Positions 43,365 to 53,258 of a DNA stretch of 64,000 nt are shown piece by piece; position 1 is the first letter of the stretch; every line of letters starts with the position of its first letter. The position numbers and the translations under genes were made by a program. The notes under the pieces are model-generated. The model was not told where the DNA came from. It ran no database searches and was given only the letters and a program-made list of their open reading frames with translations. Origin of the DNA: Panicum virgatum. Lineage: Eukaryota; Streptophyta; Magnoliopsida; Poales; Poaceae. The DNA is taken from positions 20,157,756 through 20,221,755 of the forward strand of contig NC_053141.1 in NCBI RefSeq assembly GCF_016808335.1, written 5' to 3'.

Positions 43365-45469
43365 ATAAAGGGGTTTCATTCAAAACAGGAGTTTGAATTC
43401 AAAAGAAGTCAAACAAACAACGTAGATCTTAATGCAAACATGGCATGACCTTGTATACAATCATTTTAACCTAACTTAGCAAACATTGGTGGAGTAATAC
43501 AAAAATTACCCCACTAGAACAACATGATTATATTAACATGGCAATCAGGATGGAATTTATGTCCATCTAAGACATGGTTTAAAAGAAAGAAAGGGTAATT
43601 TCATTTAAGAACATAGGGTGGATTGAATTAAATTTAGAATTTGAATTCAAAAGAAAAAATTCAACAATTAGGGTTCTAAATCAAACATAAGCTCAAAATT
43701 AAAAAGAAAAGACTGTGCATATGAATCAAGTCTTAAACATGGAGTTTATTTTGACAAAAACAGAAACATCACTAGTATGTATGAATTAAACCTAGAACTC
43801 AGGAATAAATCAAAAACTCAAGCTAGACAAAGCAAAAATTATTCCAAAAATTATCATAATCTACTTGTAATTAGTAGAGCTCATGGTAAAAATATCACCC
43901 TAAGAAATTACTAAAAACATGCTTTAATAAATAAAATAGGTGTATATGCTAGAAATAAACAAAACACATGAAATAATGAGAACAAATCTAGCATTTGAGC
44001 CACAAATTTTATACAAGACTACTCATGGAAATAGGAGACTAGGTTCCAAAAATCAAGTATAACAAAGCTATGGTTAAAAAGATTTAAATAAATTGCTTAT
44101 TTGCTAACAATTAAACTAGAACACACAATATAAAGTTTCATACAAACTTTAGTAGCCAAAGTTGTAAAGATAGTCAAGAGGAGCACAACAAAATTTAGTT
44201 GGAATTTTTATGATTTTTCTACATTTTGTTTAGGATTTTTCAAACTTCATCACATAAAATAGAGACAAGGTTTTAAACTTTTGCAGAAAAGACCTTAAGA
44301 AGATTTTACTCCTTGCAATTGGGTCCCTGCGCCCTGGGTGACCTTGGGGAGCTCTGCTCCGGCTGGATTCTGGCGTCTAGGGTGGTCGGCGGCGAGAGTG
44401 GAGGGGTTACGGGGCCTCAGGGACTCGAGCCGCAATTGCAGAGGGGTTTGGTGGGGCTCGGGGTGGCCTGTGGGGGGCTGTCCATGGAGCGTGGCCGCCG
44501 GCGGCGATGGCCGCTCGGCGCGGCGGCGTTCCAGCGAGGGTGGGTCCGAGTGGCTGGGCCTGGAAGCTTCTTGGGAATGAACTGAACCCAACTGGGGGGT
44601 CAATTTGGGTTAAGGGCAGGCCGAGGAGGGAGCTCAGCGTGAGGTTGGATTCGGCGGCAATGGTGGCCGCCGTTCGTGGCCTGTGTACGAGGGAAACTCT
44701 ACTCTGCCTTTTATAGGCAAGGGGAGGAGGGGATGAGTGCGTCAGTGTGGATGGCAGGCGAGGCAATCGGCTACCAGGGCGGTTCCATGGGCGGCGCCAC
44801 AAGGTTGGGCTCGCCATTGATCTGGATCGGCGGCGGGATGGATGGCGCGGTGTGGCAGGCCCTCGGGTGGCCAGCGCAAAGGGGAAGTGGGACCATGGAG
44901 AAGGAAGGCAAGCCGGGTGGCAAGGCTGGGCGGCAGGCCGTGGGCGGGTGGCGCCGACGGCGAGCAGCGGCGCCCCTGATTTGGGCAGAGAAGGCAATCA
45001 CGAGAAGAAGGTGGGAGGGCTGGTTTTGTGATTTTGCAAAAATTCAGGGGTCTAACTGTAAAACAAAATTTTCCGTTAATATAGGGCTCAAATGAAAAGG
45101 TGTTCAACATGAAAGTTGTGTAACTTTTTAATATCTACAACTTTTCTGTTGGGCAAAAATTCACTAGATCAAAGGATTTGAATTTATTTTGAAATCCGTC
45201 AAAACTTTCATTTGCAAATAAACATAACTTAAATTTTAAAATTGCAAGGGTAGCCTTAAGCATAAATATATCTTTTTATGAGGGTAAAAAGTGAAAAACA
45301 AAATATACATTTTAACCCCTCATAAATTTTGAAATTTTGCCTTTTGCAAAACTATTTTATAAAAAGGACTTTGCATTTTTCAAAAATTCCCTTCTCTGGA
45401 AATCATAGTTTAAATTTTTAAAACAACACAAAATTTTTATTTTTAACCCCTAATACCTGGTTTGTCACA
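43365..45469 (-). mobile_element. Solo LTR, outer part 2 (interrupted)
   Basis: Continuation of the solo LTR beginning at 28218. The - strand terminus is TGTGACAAACCAGG at 45469. A GC-rich block (about 44320-45000) ends near a - strand TATA (CCTATAAAAGGCAG, about 44708-44721). Open frames in the GC-rich block are compositional. 45470-45474 repeats the ACAAA target duplication. Confidence 0.75.
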
Positions 45470-45474
45470 ACAAA
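45470..45474. repeat. Target-site duplication ACAAA (right)
   Basis: Matches 28213-28217 across the interrupted solo LTR. Confidence 0.8.
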
Positions 45475-45778
45475 GTCATTGATGGCAATGACAGCCTGGC
45501 ACTAAAATGAGCATTATTACACCAAAATCGTATCTAGGATGCTACGTGTTACTACCCGCGATAAAAATGGAGTTAAAAGTTCTCCAGAGGGCTCATCCGA
45601 GCTCTGGACAAAAGCTGCAACACATGTTGAATATTTCTCGTCCATATGATTTTTACGGTTGTGGGATTGATTTGCTGATGAATTACAGTTACGGGAGGTC
45701 ATCGGTTCTCCGGGAGCCATCTTTTTACAGGCGAGTCACAAAATAGGAGTCTTTTACGGTCGCAGAGTAGGGATACAT
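45475..45778. other. Short intergenic piece
   Basis: No gene recognised. It shares GTCCATATGATTTTTAC with 25849-25865, suggesting a dispersed low-copy repeat. Confidence 0.4.
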
Positions 45779-45912
45779 CACTACTAGAAAACATGCCTTC
45801 AGCACCGGCTGAGAAGGGCCAAAGGAACCGGTTTCCCAATCGCTACCCCGCAACCACGACCAATGGCCTCGTCTTAAGACACCGGATTTTTCAACCGGTG
45901 CCTTAGGCTTCC

Positions 45913-46012
45913 ATTGGTACCGGTTGGTTCCAACCGGTACCAAAGAGGCTGCCACGCTGACGCAAGGTGGCAGCCCCTTTGGTACCGGTTGGTCTTTCCA
46001 ACCGGTACCAAT
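45913..46012. repeat. 100-bp foldback of CACTA subterminal repeats
   Basis: The arms run ATTGGTACCGGTTGG...GGCTGCCACGC and GCAAGGTGGCAGCC...CCAACCGGTACCAAT around a centre near 45962. Each arm also contains its own smaller GGTACCGGTTGG/CCAACCGGTACC hairpin. Confidence 0.8.
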
Positions 46013-46297
46013 GACTTTTTCTCTTTTTTTCCCAAATCTAGTTTTGTTTGTTATATTTATTACTGTTTATTCTTTTATAATTGCTAAAAGCACTCAAGCT
46101 CTACAGTACTATACGTTCATTGGTCGTTCGTGTTCGTTTTCAGAGAATATTTGAAACTAACTAAAAGTGAAATGCGAGTATATAATTAAGCTAATTAGAT
46201 GAACTAATATATTTACAAATTTACAAACATCAAGACATAATGTTTAAAAATATTTACAAATGTACAAGTCATGTTTATAGTCCAACTACTGGTCCCC

Positions 46298-47255
46298 TCA
46301 GGAGGTCGATGGAAGTCCTCTATGGATGTGACCGTCGTGGTAGAACTCGCCTCTATGATCCAAGATCTCGTTCAAAATGAATCCGGCGAGCTGCTCGCAC
46401 ACGGCGTTGATCCGATCAGTAGAGCAACATTCATCCCCCATTTGAGACATCAATCATTTAGAAAAAAAGGCTTAACATCATGTCCGTTACTACAATTATG
46501 AAAATATACTAGTGAACGGTTTGGACGTACTCTCGTGTCTTCATCAGTAGCCTTCCCGCATGGAGTCATGATGTGCAAGTAGTCACATATGTAGTACCCG
46601 CACCAATCAGTTTCTTGTTGTTGTCTCGCACACTTAAGGAGAAACAAATAAATTACTCGATTTAGAACAATTTGGGATTATAGACTTAACTAGACAAATC
46701 TTTATGAATCAACATACCGGATAATCCATGTTAACGTTCAGTTCGGGCCTCCATTGACCACGTCCTTTGTTATTTTTCACAAATTTTTTCCAAACCCTGC
46801 GCTCAAAGTTAAGCTTGATATTCAGGAATTGTTATTAATAGAAAAAGGATTTGATTGTGCAAACTGAACTTACCTGTTCAAGAGGTCTAGGATATGTTGG
46901 ATTGCGGACTTTGGATTTCTCATTGAGTCAAAGACTATAAGATTGCCGGTCTCTACGGAAAGTATGAGTAAAATCCAATGATAACTGCGGATATAGATAG
47001 GATATATACATACATGCATTAGACGACTTAGTATTTATTTAGTAACATAACAGAGGATTGAGTCGACCAAGTCTTACCCAAAGTTGTATGGTATGAATAT
47101 ATAAGATTTGTAATTTTGCCTAGTCAACGAATCGTACATGTTTTGGCACGTTTCCTTGTAATTTTCGTTGAGCACTTTCTGGTTGACTAGCAAAGGAGAC
47201 ATGAAGCCGATCTGATGGTGCCATCCATGTTTTCGGCTTCTTTGGGTGTCCTGTC
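46298..47255 (-). CDS. Ulp1-like (C48) cysteine protease of a CACTA element, spliced
   Basis: Exons with GT-AG borders on the - strand: about 47255-47078, 46984-46874, 46796-46718, 46632-46531, and a last exon ending at the TGA 46298-46300. Joined, they read HHQIGFMSPLLVNQKVL, IFIPYNFGYHWILLIL, NLIVFDSMRNPKSA, QQQETDWCGYYICDYL, VCEQLAGFILNEILDHRGEF. His (YHW), Asp (FDSMR), Gln and Cys (DWCGYY) of the Ulp1/SENP-type site are all present. Ulp1-like domains fused to CACTA proteins are common in grasses; their role in transposition is unclear. The last exon's acceptor is unresolved, with an in-frame TGA just before MSQMGDEC. No other lesion is seen, so it is better preserved than the neighbouring CACTA genes. 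Confidence 0.68.
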
Positions 47256-47281
47256 TAAATGATACAATAAATGATACATAG

Positions 47282-47679
47282 TTATGGCAGCCCCCTCATA
47301 ACTTTCGCCACCATGAAGATGACGTAGATGTATCCGGCGACGCTCGGCACGAGTGGCGCATTCACCGGAGGTCTCCCAAGGCGGCGGAGGGTCTCGTTCA
47401 ACGAGTTGAGCGAGTCCCTCAGGACGCCGATTGCCCAGGTGTCGCCTGGGCCGAAGGGGTTGGAATTGAAGACGTCCTCCACCGATAGCGCCGGATCCGG
47501 AGCCGGAGATGGAGCCGGAGCAGGGGCTGGAGCCGAAGCAGGGGCTGGAGCAGGGGCCGGCGCAGGAGGCGATGGAGGATGAAGGCGACGGCGATGAGGG
47601 GAGGAGGGGAGGAAGACGGCGACGGCGACGGCGACAACGACGATGAGTCCACCACTTGAACGAAGCCAGAACCTGACAT
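47282..47679 (-). CDS. N-terminal exon(s) upstream of the Ulp1-like gene (unrecognised)
   Basis: The ATG at 47679 (MSGSGFVQVVDSS) lies about 95 bp below a - strand TATAAATA. Two frames look coding-like: the first after the ATG, then one through a hydrophobic Val/Ala stretch, a Pro/Ala-rich region and VFNSNPFGPGDTWAIGVLRD...VAGYIYVIFMVAKVM, ending at 47282. A frame change or intron must join them. Two hydrophobic segments may be membrane helices. It could be the 5' part of the Ulp1 gene or a captured host fragment; I do not recognise it. Confidence 0.4.
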
Positions 47680-47773
47680 CGCGGCGTGCGGCAGCGGCTG
47701 CGCGAGAGCAGTTGTGTGATGTGAGGCGATGGCAACCGTGGCAAGTGGAGAAGAAGAAGAGGCCGAGAGGCAG

Positions 47774-47781
47774 TATTTATA
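47774..47781 (-). promoter_or_regulatory. TATA box upstream of the - strand CACTA gene
   Basis: TATAAATA in the context CGCTATAAATACTGCC on the - strand, properly spaced from the ATG at 47679. Confidence 0.5.
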
Positions 47782-47879
47782 GCGAGAGGCCGGAATGCGA
47801 AAGGGCCGACGGAATTCGAACGGCCGCTCGGTTGCGGAGAGGGCAACGGGTGGCGGTTGCGATTCCCAAGAGAGAAAGA

Positions 47880-48030
47880 TAGCTCTTTATCATAAGTGAT
47901 GGACCACTATGACGTCCGTCACCTACGAAAGTTGCCCGTCACCTGTAACCATTTTAAGGTGACGTGAGCTCTTTACCATAAGTGACGGTCTCCAATGACG
48001 TCTGTCACCTCTAAATGTTGCCCGACACAG
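47880..48030. repeat. CACTA subterminal repeats
   Basis: Multiple diverged TGACGTCCGTCACCT, GCCCGTCACCT and AAGGTGACG units in both orientations. Confidence 0.65.
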
Positions 48031-48238
48031 TTGATGTTAACCTAGTATTTCCCCTCAATCAACCGCCGCTCGTTGCGGCGCAGAGGCAGCGGGAAGCGGC
48101 AATTTTGGCCGGCGACGCATTTGGGCGATTTGGGGGTCGTGCACGGCTAGTGCTCTAAATTATCCCGCTTGATCTCCCCATTCCCTCCTCCTTGATGTTC
48201 AATTAACTGTTAAAAAATCTTGTGTTTTGCGGATGTAG

Positions 48239-50117
48239 ATGGAGGATAGAAGTTGGATCAGCCTTTCTAGCCATTGTTGTCCGCAGTACTTGAGGGGGTT
48301 GAAGTCCTTCATACAGATTGCGAGGGCCGACATGGAAGCGAGGTCTAAAACAACAATGTATTGTCCGTGCCTCGATTGCAAAAATGATAAGAAATACTCT
48401 GATTTTGAAGTGGTTTATGCCATTTGATCGTTCGTGGATTTGTACCAAATTACACTTGTTGGAATAAGCACGGAGAGGAAGGGCCTAACAAAAGGGGGGA
48501 ATGGGTCGCCGATACCCAAGAAGGGTGCAGGGATGATGATCAAAATGGGCAAGGCAACTGTGATCAAGAAGGGTGCAGGGATGACATCAATGAGGAGTGC
48601 ATTTTGGAGTTCAGTGATGACCAGTTTTATGCCTTGGTCGACAATTTTGAGGAGATGATCCATGATGTCAGGGGAGAAGATGAGATGACTGAAGTTGAGC
48701 TGCATAAATATAAGCAATTTGTTGAAGATTACAAAAAACCTCTTTATCCCCAATGTGAGATGTACTCGAGGATAACCGGGGATCTGAAGCTTCTGCAACT
48801 AAAGGCTGCTCATGGTTGGACAGACAAGAGTTTCAAAGCATTGCTTCTTCTCCTGAAGGATATGCTGCCAGAGGGGAACTTGCTATCGGATACTGTGTAT
48901 GAGGCCAAGCAGATTGTGTGTCCCGTGGGATTGAAAATTGAAAAATTCATGCTTGCTGGAATAATTGTGTCCTATTTCATGGAGAGAATGAAGATCTGGA
49001 CAATTGCCCTGAATGTGAAATATCGAGGTACAAGCGTTGAAAGGATGGTGGTGATGATGGAGAGGACAGCATGGATGAGAGGAAGAAGGGGACTCCAAGG
49101 AAAGTTGCATGGTACTTTCCTCTGGTTTCCAGACTGTAGCGGATGTTTGCAAATAAGAAGAAGGCGAAGTTGTTGCGTTGGCATGAGGGGGGATGTAATA
49201 AAGACGGAATGCTACGTCACCCTGTAGATTGTGCTCAATGACGACATTTTGATAACACCTATGGCTGGTTCGGTGATGATCCTAGGAATATCAGGTTTGC
49301 TCTGAGCACAGATGGAACGAATCCATATGGAAACATGAGTACATCACATAGCATGTGGCCTGTTCTATTATCAATCATGAATCTCCCCCCATGGCTTTGC
49401 AATAAACGCAAGTATATCTTGCTGTCAACATTGGTCTCTAGACCGAAACAACCCAGTGATAGAATTGATGTGTTCCTCTAGCCCCTCGTCGAAGATCTTC
49501 AGCTCCTTTGTGAAGGTGTGGAGGTTAGGGATGCTGTCGTCAATAAGCACTTCACTTTGCATGCTATGCTGATGACTACCATCAGTGACAATCCGACTCA
49601 TCGTAATTTGTCCGGGCAGAGCAAAAGGAAGGGCCAAGGTTGCTCCTACTGCTTGTCAGAGACATGTTCCTTGCGGCTGAAGAACTCGAACAAATTTGCA
49701 TATATGGGCCACAGACGATGGCTTCCGAAGAATCACCCGTACCGAAGCATGGACAAACAGTTTGATGGTACAAGAAAGACACAAAATCCTCCACCACATT
49801 TCTCATGTAAGGATGTGTATAGGCAGATTAAGGATGTCAGTGCAATTCTCGGCAAACGGAAATGTGGAGTTGATCAAGGAGGTGATGATGATTGTCATGA
49901 TGAAGGGAACTGGAATAAGAAATCCATACTATGGGAGTTAGAGTATTGGCACATCTTAGCAGTCCGACATTCAATTGATACCATGCATTTAAAGAAAAAT
50001 ATTTGTGAGAGCCTTGTTGGCACAATCATGAACACAAAGGGTAAAGGAAAGGACCATGAGAATGCCAGATCTGATCTTGAAGACATGGGCATTCATCCTG
50101 AGCTTTACGTCGAATAA
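48239..50117 (+). pseudogene. TNP2-like CACTA transposase (N-terminal and catalytic part)
   Basis: The ATG at 48239 starts a transposase-associated domain (MEDRSWISLSSHCCPQYLRG, YCPCLDCKN). A base is missing near 48420, after which the frame continues RGFVPNYTCWNKHGEEG, then an acidic linker. Near 48945 the frame changes again; other frames carry cysteine-containing and VAWYFPL-type TNP2 sequence, with a stop at about 49138. The last third reads in one frame from about 49518 to 50117 (EGVEVRDAVVNKHFTLHAML, CSYCLSETCSLRLKNSNKFA, SILWELEYWHILAVRHSIDT). TNP2 family proteins (PF02992) cut and move CACTA ends. Several frameshifts and stops make this copy dead. Confidence 0.82.
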
Positions 50118-50156
50118 GCAGAAAATGGAAAAGACCTTCCTGTAGCCGCCACCACA

Positions 50157-51616
50157 ATGTCCAGAAAGGAGAGAAAAGAATTATGTCAATTCTTGCATAG
50201 TGTAAAATTTCCCTCAGGATACGGTTCCAACTTTGACAGGCTAGTCAGCATGAAAGAACTGAAGTTGAATTTCGTCATGATGAAGTCTCATGACTGTCAC
50301 GTGCTTATGACGTCAGTACTGTCTCTAGCAATCAGGAATGTGCTTCCTGTGAAGGTTCGTGAGACAGTCATGAGCCTCTGCTTCTTCTTCAATGTCATAG
50401 AGCAAAAGGTAATTGATGATGAGTTGCTGACAGCTCTAGACAGACAGTTACATGAGACACTTTGTCTGATGGAGGCCTTCTTCCCTCCGACATTTTTTGA
50501 TATTATGGTTCACCTTGTACAGGAGATACACTACTTTGGCCCATCTTACCTCCACCAGATGTTTCCTTATGAGAGATACATGGGTATCCTAAAGTCATTC
50601 GTAAATAATCGGAAATATCTGGAGGGAAACATCATCAGCCGATACGGGACCGAGGAGGCTGTTGAGTGGTCGATGACTTACTTGGATCCAGATAACCCAA
50701 TTGGAGTGCCTCATTCAACACACGAAGGGAGGTTGGATGGGGTTGGGACTCTGGGCAAGAAGTCTATGAATTCGAAACGGAAAACATATGATCAAGCCCA
50801 TTTTCTTGTCCTAGAACACATGGAGGTGGTGGAGCCATATGTACTCAAGCACAAACAACTTATTGTGCAGCAAAATCTTGGGAGAGGTGAAGGTTGGGTT
50901 GCCAAAAAGCACATGAAAGAGTTCAACAATTGGTTCAAAGACCATGTGGCAGCAAGCAATGTACCGAATGATGACATTAAGAAACTAGCTGCAGGCCCCA
51001 TATTCACTGTGATGACATATCAGGACTATGATATCAATGGATACACATTTTACACAGTACAGCAGGACAAGAAGAGCATATACCAGAACAGTGAGGTCCG
51101 CATTGATGCTTATGATAACAACATGCAAAAGGCCCATACTATGGTCAAATAGAGGAGATATGGGAGCTCAACTACCTGGAATTCAAGGTTGCCCTATTCA
51201 AATGTCGAGGGGTTCAAGGGTCACAGGGAGTGACACATGACAAGAATGGGTTTGTCAGTGTTGATCTTCGCAATGTTGGGTACAAAACAGAACCCTTTGT
51301 TTTGGCAAAAGATGTGCTGCAAGTGTTTTATGTGCCTGATACAGTTAGGACGACGTGGCATATTATCCTTCCTGGCAAGAGAAGGATCGTTGGAGTGCAT
51401 AATGCGGTGGATGAGGAGAAGTTTAATCAATTTCATGAAATCCCTCCTTTTGCAACTTGTGAGCTCCCCCGCCTAAATGCCAATGACAAGACCCCGTGCC
51501 TGCGGACCGACCATAACGAAAAAATTTGTGTAAGGTCAAATTCAGGCCATGGACATGTTTGCATGGACGTGGACGTAAAGAAACCTAGTGTAACATGGTC
51601 AAATTCTGAATTTTGA
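50157..51616 (+). pseudogene. TNP2 C-terminal part: DUF4218 and DUF4216 regions
   Basis: 50157-51152 is a 331-codon frame with DUF4218 hallmarks (LHSVKFPSGYGSNFDRLV, LPVKVRETVMSLCFFFN, DIMVHLVQEIHYFGPSY, FPYERYMGILKSFVNN, CIS-RYGTEEAVEW-type end). It stops at 51150-51152. DUF4216-like sequence continues to 51616 in another frame (VSVDLRNVGYKTEPFVLAK, VLQVFYVPDTV, RRIVGVHNAVDEEKFNQF). These domains normally follow TNP2 in one protein, so this is the same broken gene. Confidence 0.82.
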
Positions 51617-51671
51617 TGTCCCAAATAATTATAGTGTAATGTACATTACTTGTTGTCTGAATTTTAATGTA

Positions 51672-51863
51672 ATATGACTGAATTTGCTTTCTGGAAGTGT
51701 AAGTACAACTACAATGTACAACAGTCTGAATTTGCTTTCTGGAAGTGTAAGTGCATTGCAATGTACAGTAGTCTGAATTTGCTTTCTGGAAGTGTAAGTG
51801 CAACTGCAATGTACATCAGTCTGAATTGCTTTCTGTAAGTGCAAGTGCAACTGCATTACCCGT
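51672..51863. repeat. 48-bp tandem repeat, four copies
   Basis: The unit GAATTTGCTTTCTGGAAGTG recurs at about 51680, 51728, 51775 and 51823, so the period is 47-48 bp. The last copy is more diverged. Confidence 0.85.
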
Positions 51864-52040
51864 CACCTATCAGTCATAGGTGACAGGCGACATATGTGTG
51901 GCCCGTCACCCATGCATGAAAGGTGACAGGTCCAAAACATAGCCCGTCACCTAAGACGTAGGTGACGGGCCACACTGGAAACAATCTTTAGGTGCTGCAC
52001 TATAAAGCTAATAGAAAGGTGACGGGCCACATTCCGCGCC
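51857..52040. repeat. CACTA subterminal-type repeats (GGTGACGGGC) between the two genes
   Basis: At least eight copies of CCGTCACC / GGTGACGG/AGG in alternating orientation, denser and less decayed than those at 47880-48030. They lie between the TNP2 stop and the 5' region of the PTTA gene. Confidence 0.75.
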
Positions 52041-52132
52041 CGCCATCTGGGTTAAGTTCCAACTGGACTTAAAGCCATCCCCCTAGGCCGTAGTTCTTTA
52101 CGTCTCCCATTTCAAACCCTAGGTCGCGCCCA

Positions 52133-52345
52133 CCTCCTCACCTCCTCCGGTAGCGCCACCCTCTTAGCCGTCGCACAGGCCTAGCTCCTCGCCTCCTCTA
52201 GTCCTCACGCCGTCCTCTTCGCCGTCACACAGGCCCACCTCCTCGCCTCCTCTGGTCCTTGCGCCTCCCTCTTCGCCATCGTGCAGGCCCACCTCGTCGC
52301 CTCCTCCAGTTGTGCCGCCCTCTTCGCTGTCGTGCCTCCTCGTCG
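52133..52345. repeat. GC-rich ~60-bp minisatellite
   Basis: About four imperfect units of CGTCGCACAGGCC-ACCTCCTCGCCTCCTC. It falls in the probable 5' leader of the PTTA gene; open frames through it are compositional. Confidence 0.65.
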
Positions 52346-52383
52346 CGGCCCCGACGCCCACCCGCCCTCGCCGAGGAGCCAAC

Positions 52384-52500
52384 CACAGGCAAGATCCAGA
52401 GCCCAGATGCCACTAGCAGACAAGATCCAGAGCTAGGCACGCCGTCGCACAGACAAGATCCAGAGCCCAGCCGCCACCAGCGAGCAAGATCCAGAGTCGG
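52384..52500. repeat. CAAGATCCAGAGC minisatellite
   Basis: Four copies of a GACAAGATCCAGAGCCCAG-like unit at about 52388, 52421, 52454 and 52485, roughly every 32-33 bp. Confidence 0.7.
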
Positions 52501-52720
52501 TCATGCCGTCGCGCCCGTCGTCGACTTCAGGCAACATTGTTCTTGCTGTCATATATTTGCTTGGATTTGCTGTCTATTTTTGCTGTCCGAAACATCAGTT
52601 TGAATTGCTTGGATTTGCTGTCTATTTTTGCAATTAGAGGCAAATGATGATGTGGAAATAGTGAATATCTTAATGCCACCTTTGCCGTACAAAATTGAGA
52701 GATTGAGAGATTCATACTTG

Positions 52721-52819
52721 CCATGAACAGGTCAGCCTCAAACGGCGTGAAACAGATGCCATGTACACTCGCTAGTGTGTGACATCTGTTTCTGCCCTTT
52801 GAGGCTGCACTCTTCATGG
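52721..52819 (+). ncRNA. miRNA-precursor-like hairpin 1
   Basis: A 99-nt foldback with arms CCATGAACAGGTCAGCCTCA...GAAACAGATG and CATCTGTTTCTG...TTTGAGGCTGCACTCTTCATGG (two pieces per arm), only scattered mismatches and a loop around GTACACTCGCTAGTG. It is a tandem relative of the hairpin at 52883. Both strands can fold. Whether it is transcribed or diced is unknown. Confidence 0.4.
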
Positions 52820-52882
52820 ATTCTAGAGAGTGAATCAATCATTGCCACCTCTGCCACATAAAATTGAGAGATTGAGTACTTT

Positions 52883-52984
52883 CCATGAACAGGTCAACCT
52901 CGAAAGGCATGAAGCATATGGCATGTACACTTGCTGGAGTATTGTGGCATGTGCTTCTGCCTTTCGAGGCTGAGGTCTTCATGG
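52883..52984 (+). ncRNA. miRNA-precursor-like hairpin 2
   Basis: A 102-nt foldback; the core arms CCTCGAAAGGCATGAAGCAT and GTGCTTCTGCCTTTCGAGG pair with a single-base bulge, and the outer CCATGAA/TTCATGG pairs extend it. It lies about 160 bp from hairpin 1, in the probable 5' intron of the PTTA gene. Compensating changes between the two copies hint that pairing was maintained, but this has not been tested statistically. Confidence 0.42.
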
Positions 52985-53258
52985 ATTCTTGAGAGTGATA
53001 TTGGATTGGCAAATGGATAGTTAGTTAATCCAAACATATCTCTCCCACTTCTGATGCCTTTCTGTGTTATATTTTTGATAGTTGACATGCAAGTGCTGCT
53101 GATCTTTTATGTCTAAGGTCATTTTTTATGTATTATTGGATCATTTTGGTTTTATTGAATCTTTCTGCAAATGATGATGTGGTGGATTTGCTGCCTATTT
53201 AATTGGATCATCATGGTTTAATTTGCTGCCTATTTTTGCAGGATCAGTGGAGGCAGCC

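Larger units (their letters stand above)
45779..47880. mobile_element. CACTA transposon end (ACCGGTT type) with Ulp1-like gene
   Basis: The terminus CACTACTAGAAAACATGCC at 45779 is a standard CACTA end. It is followed by subterminal ACCGGTT/AACCGGT repeats and a large foldback. A spliced protease gene on the - strand reads toward this end. The opposite terminus is not visible; another CACTA family's repeats start near 47880, so the right boundary is only a practical limit. Confidence 0.7.
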
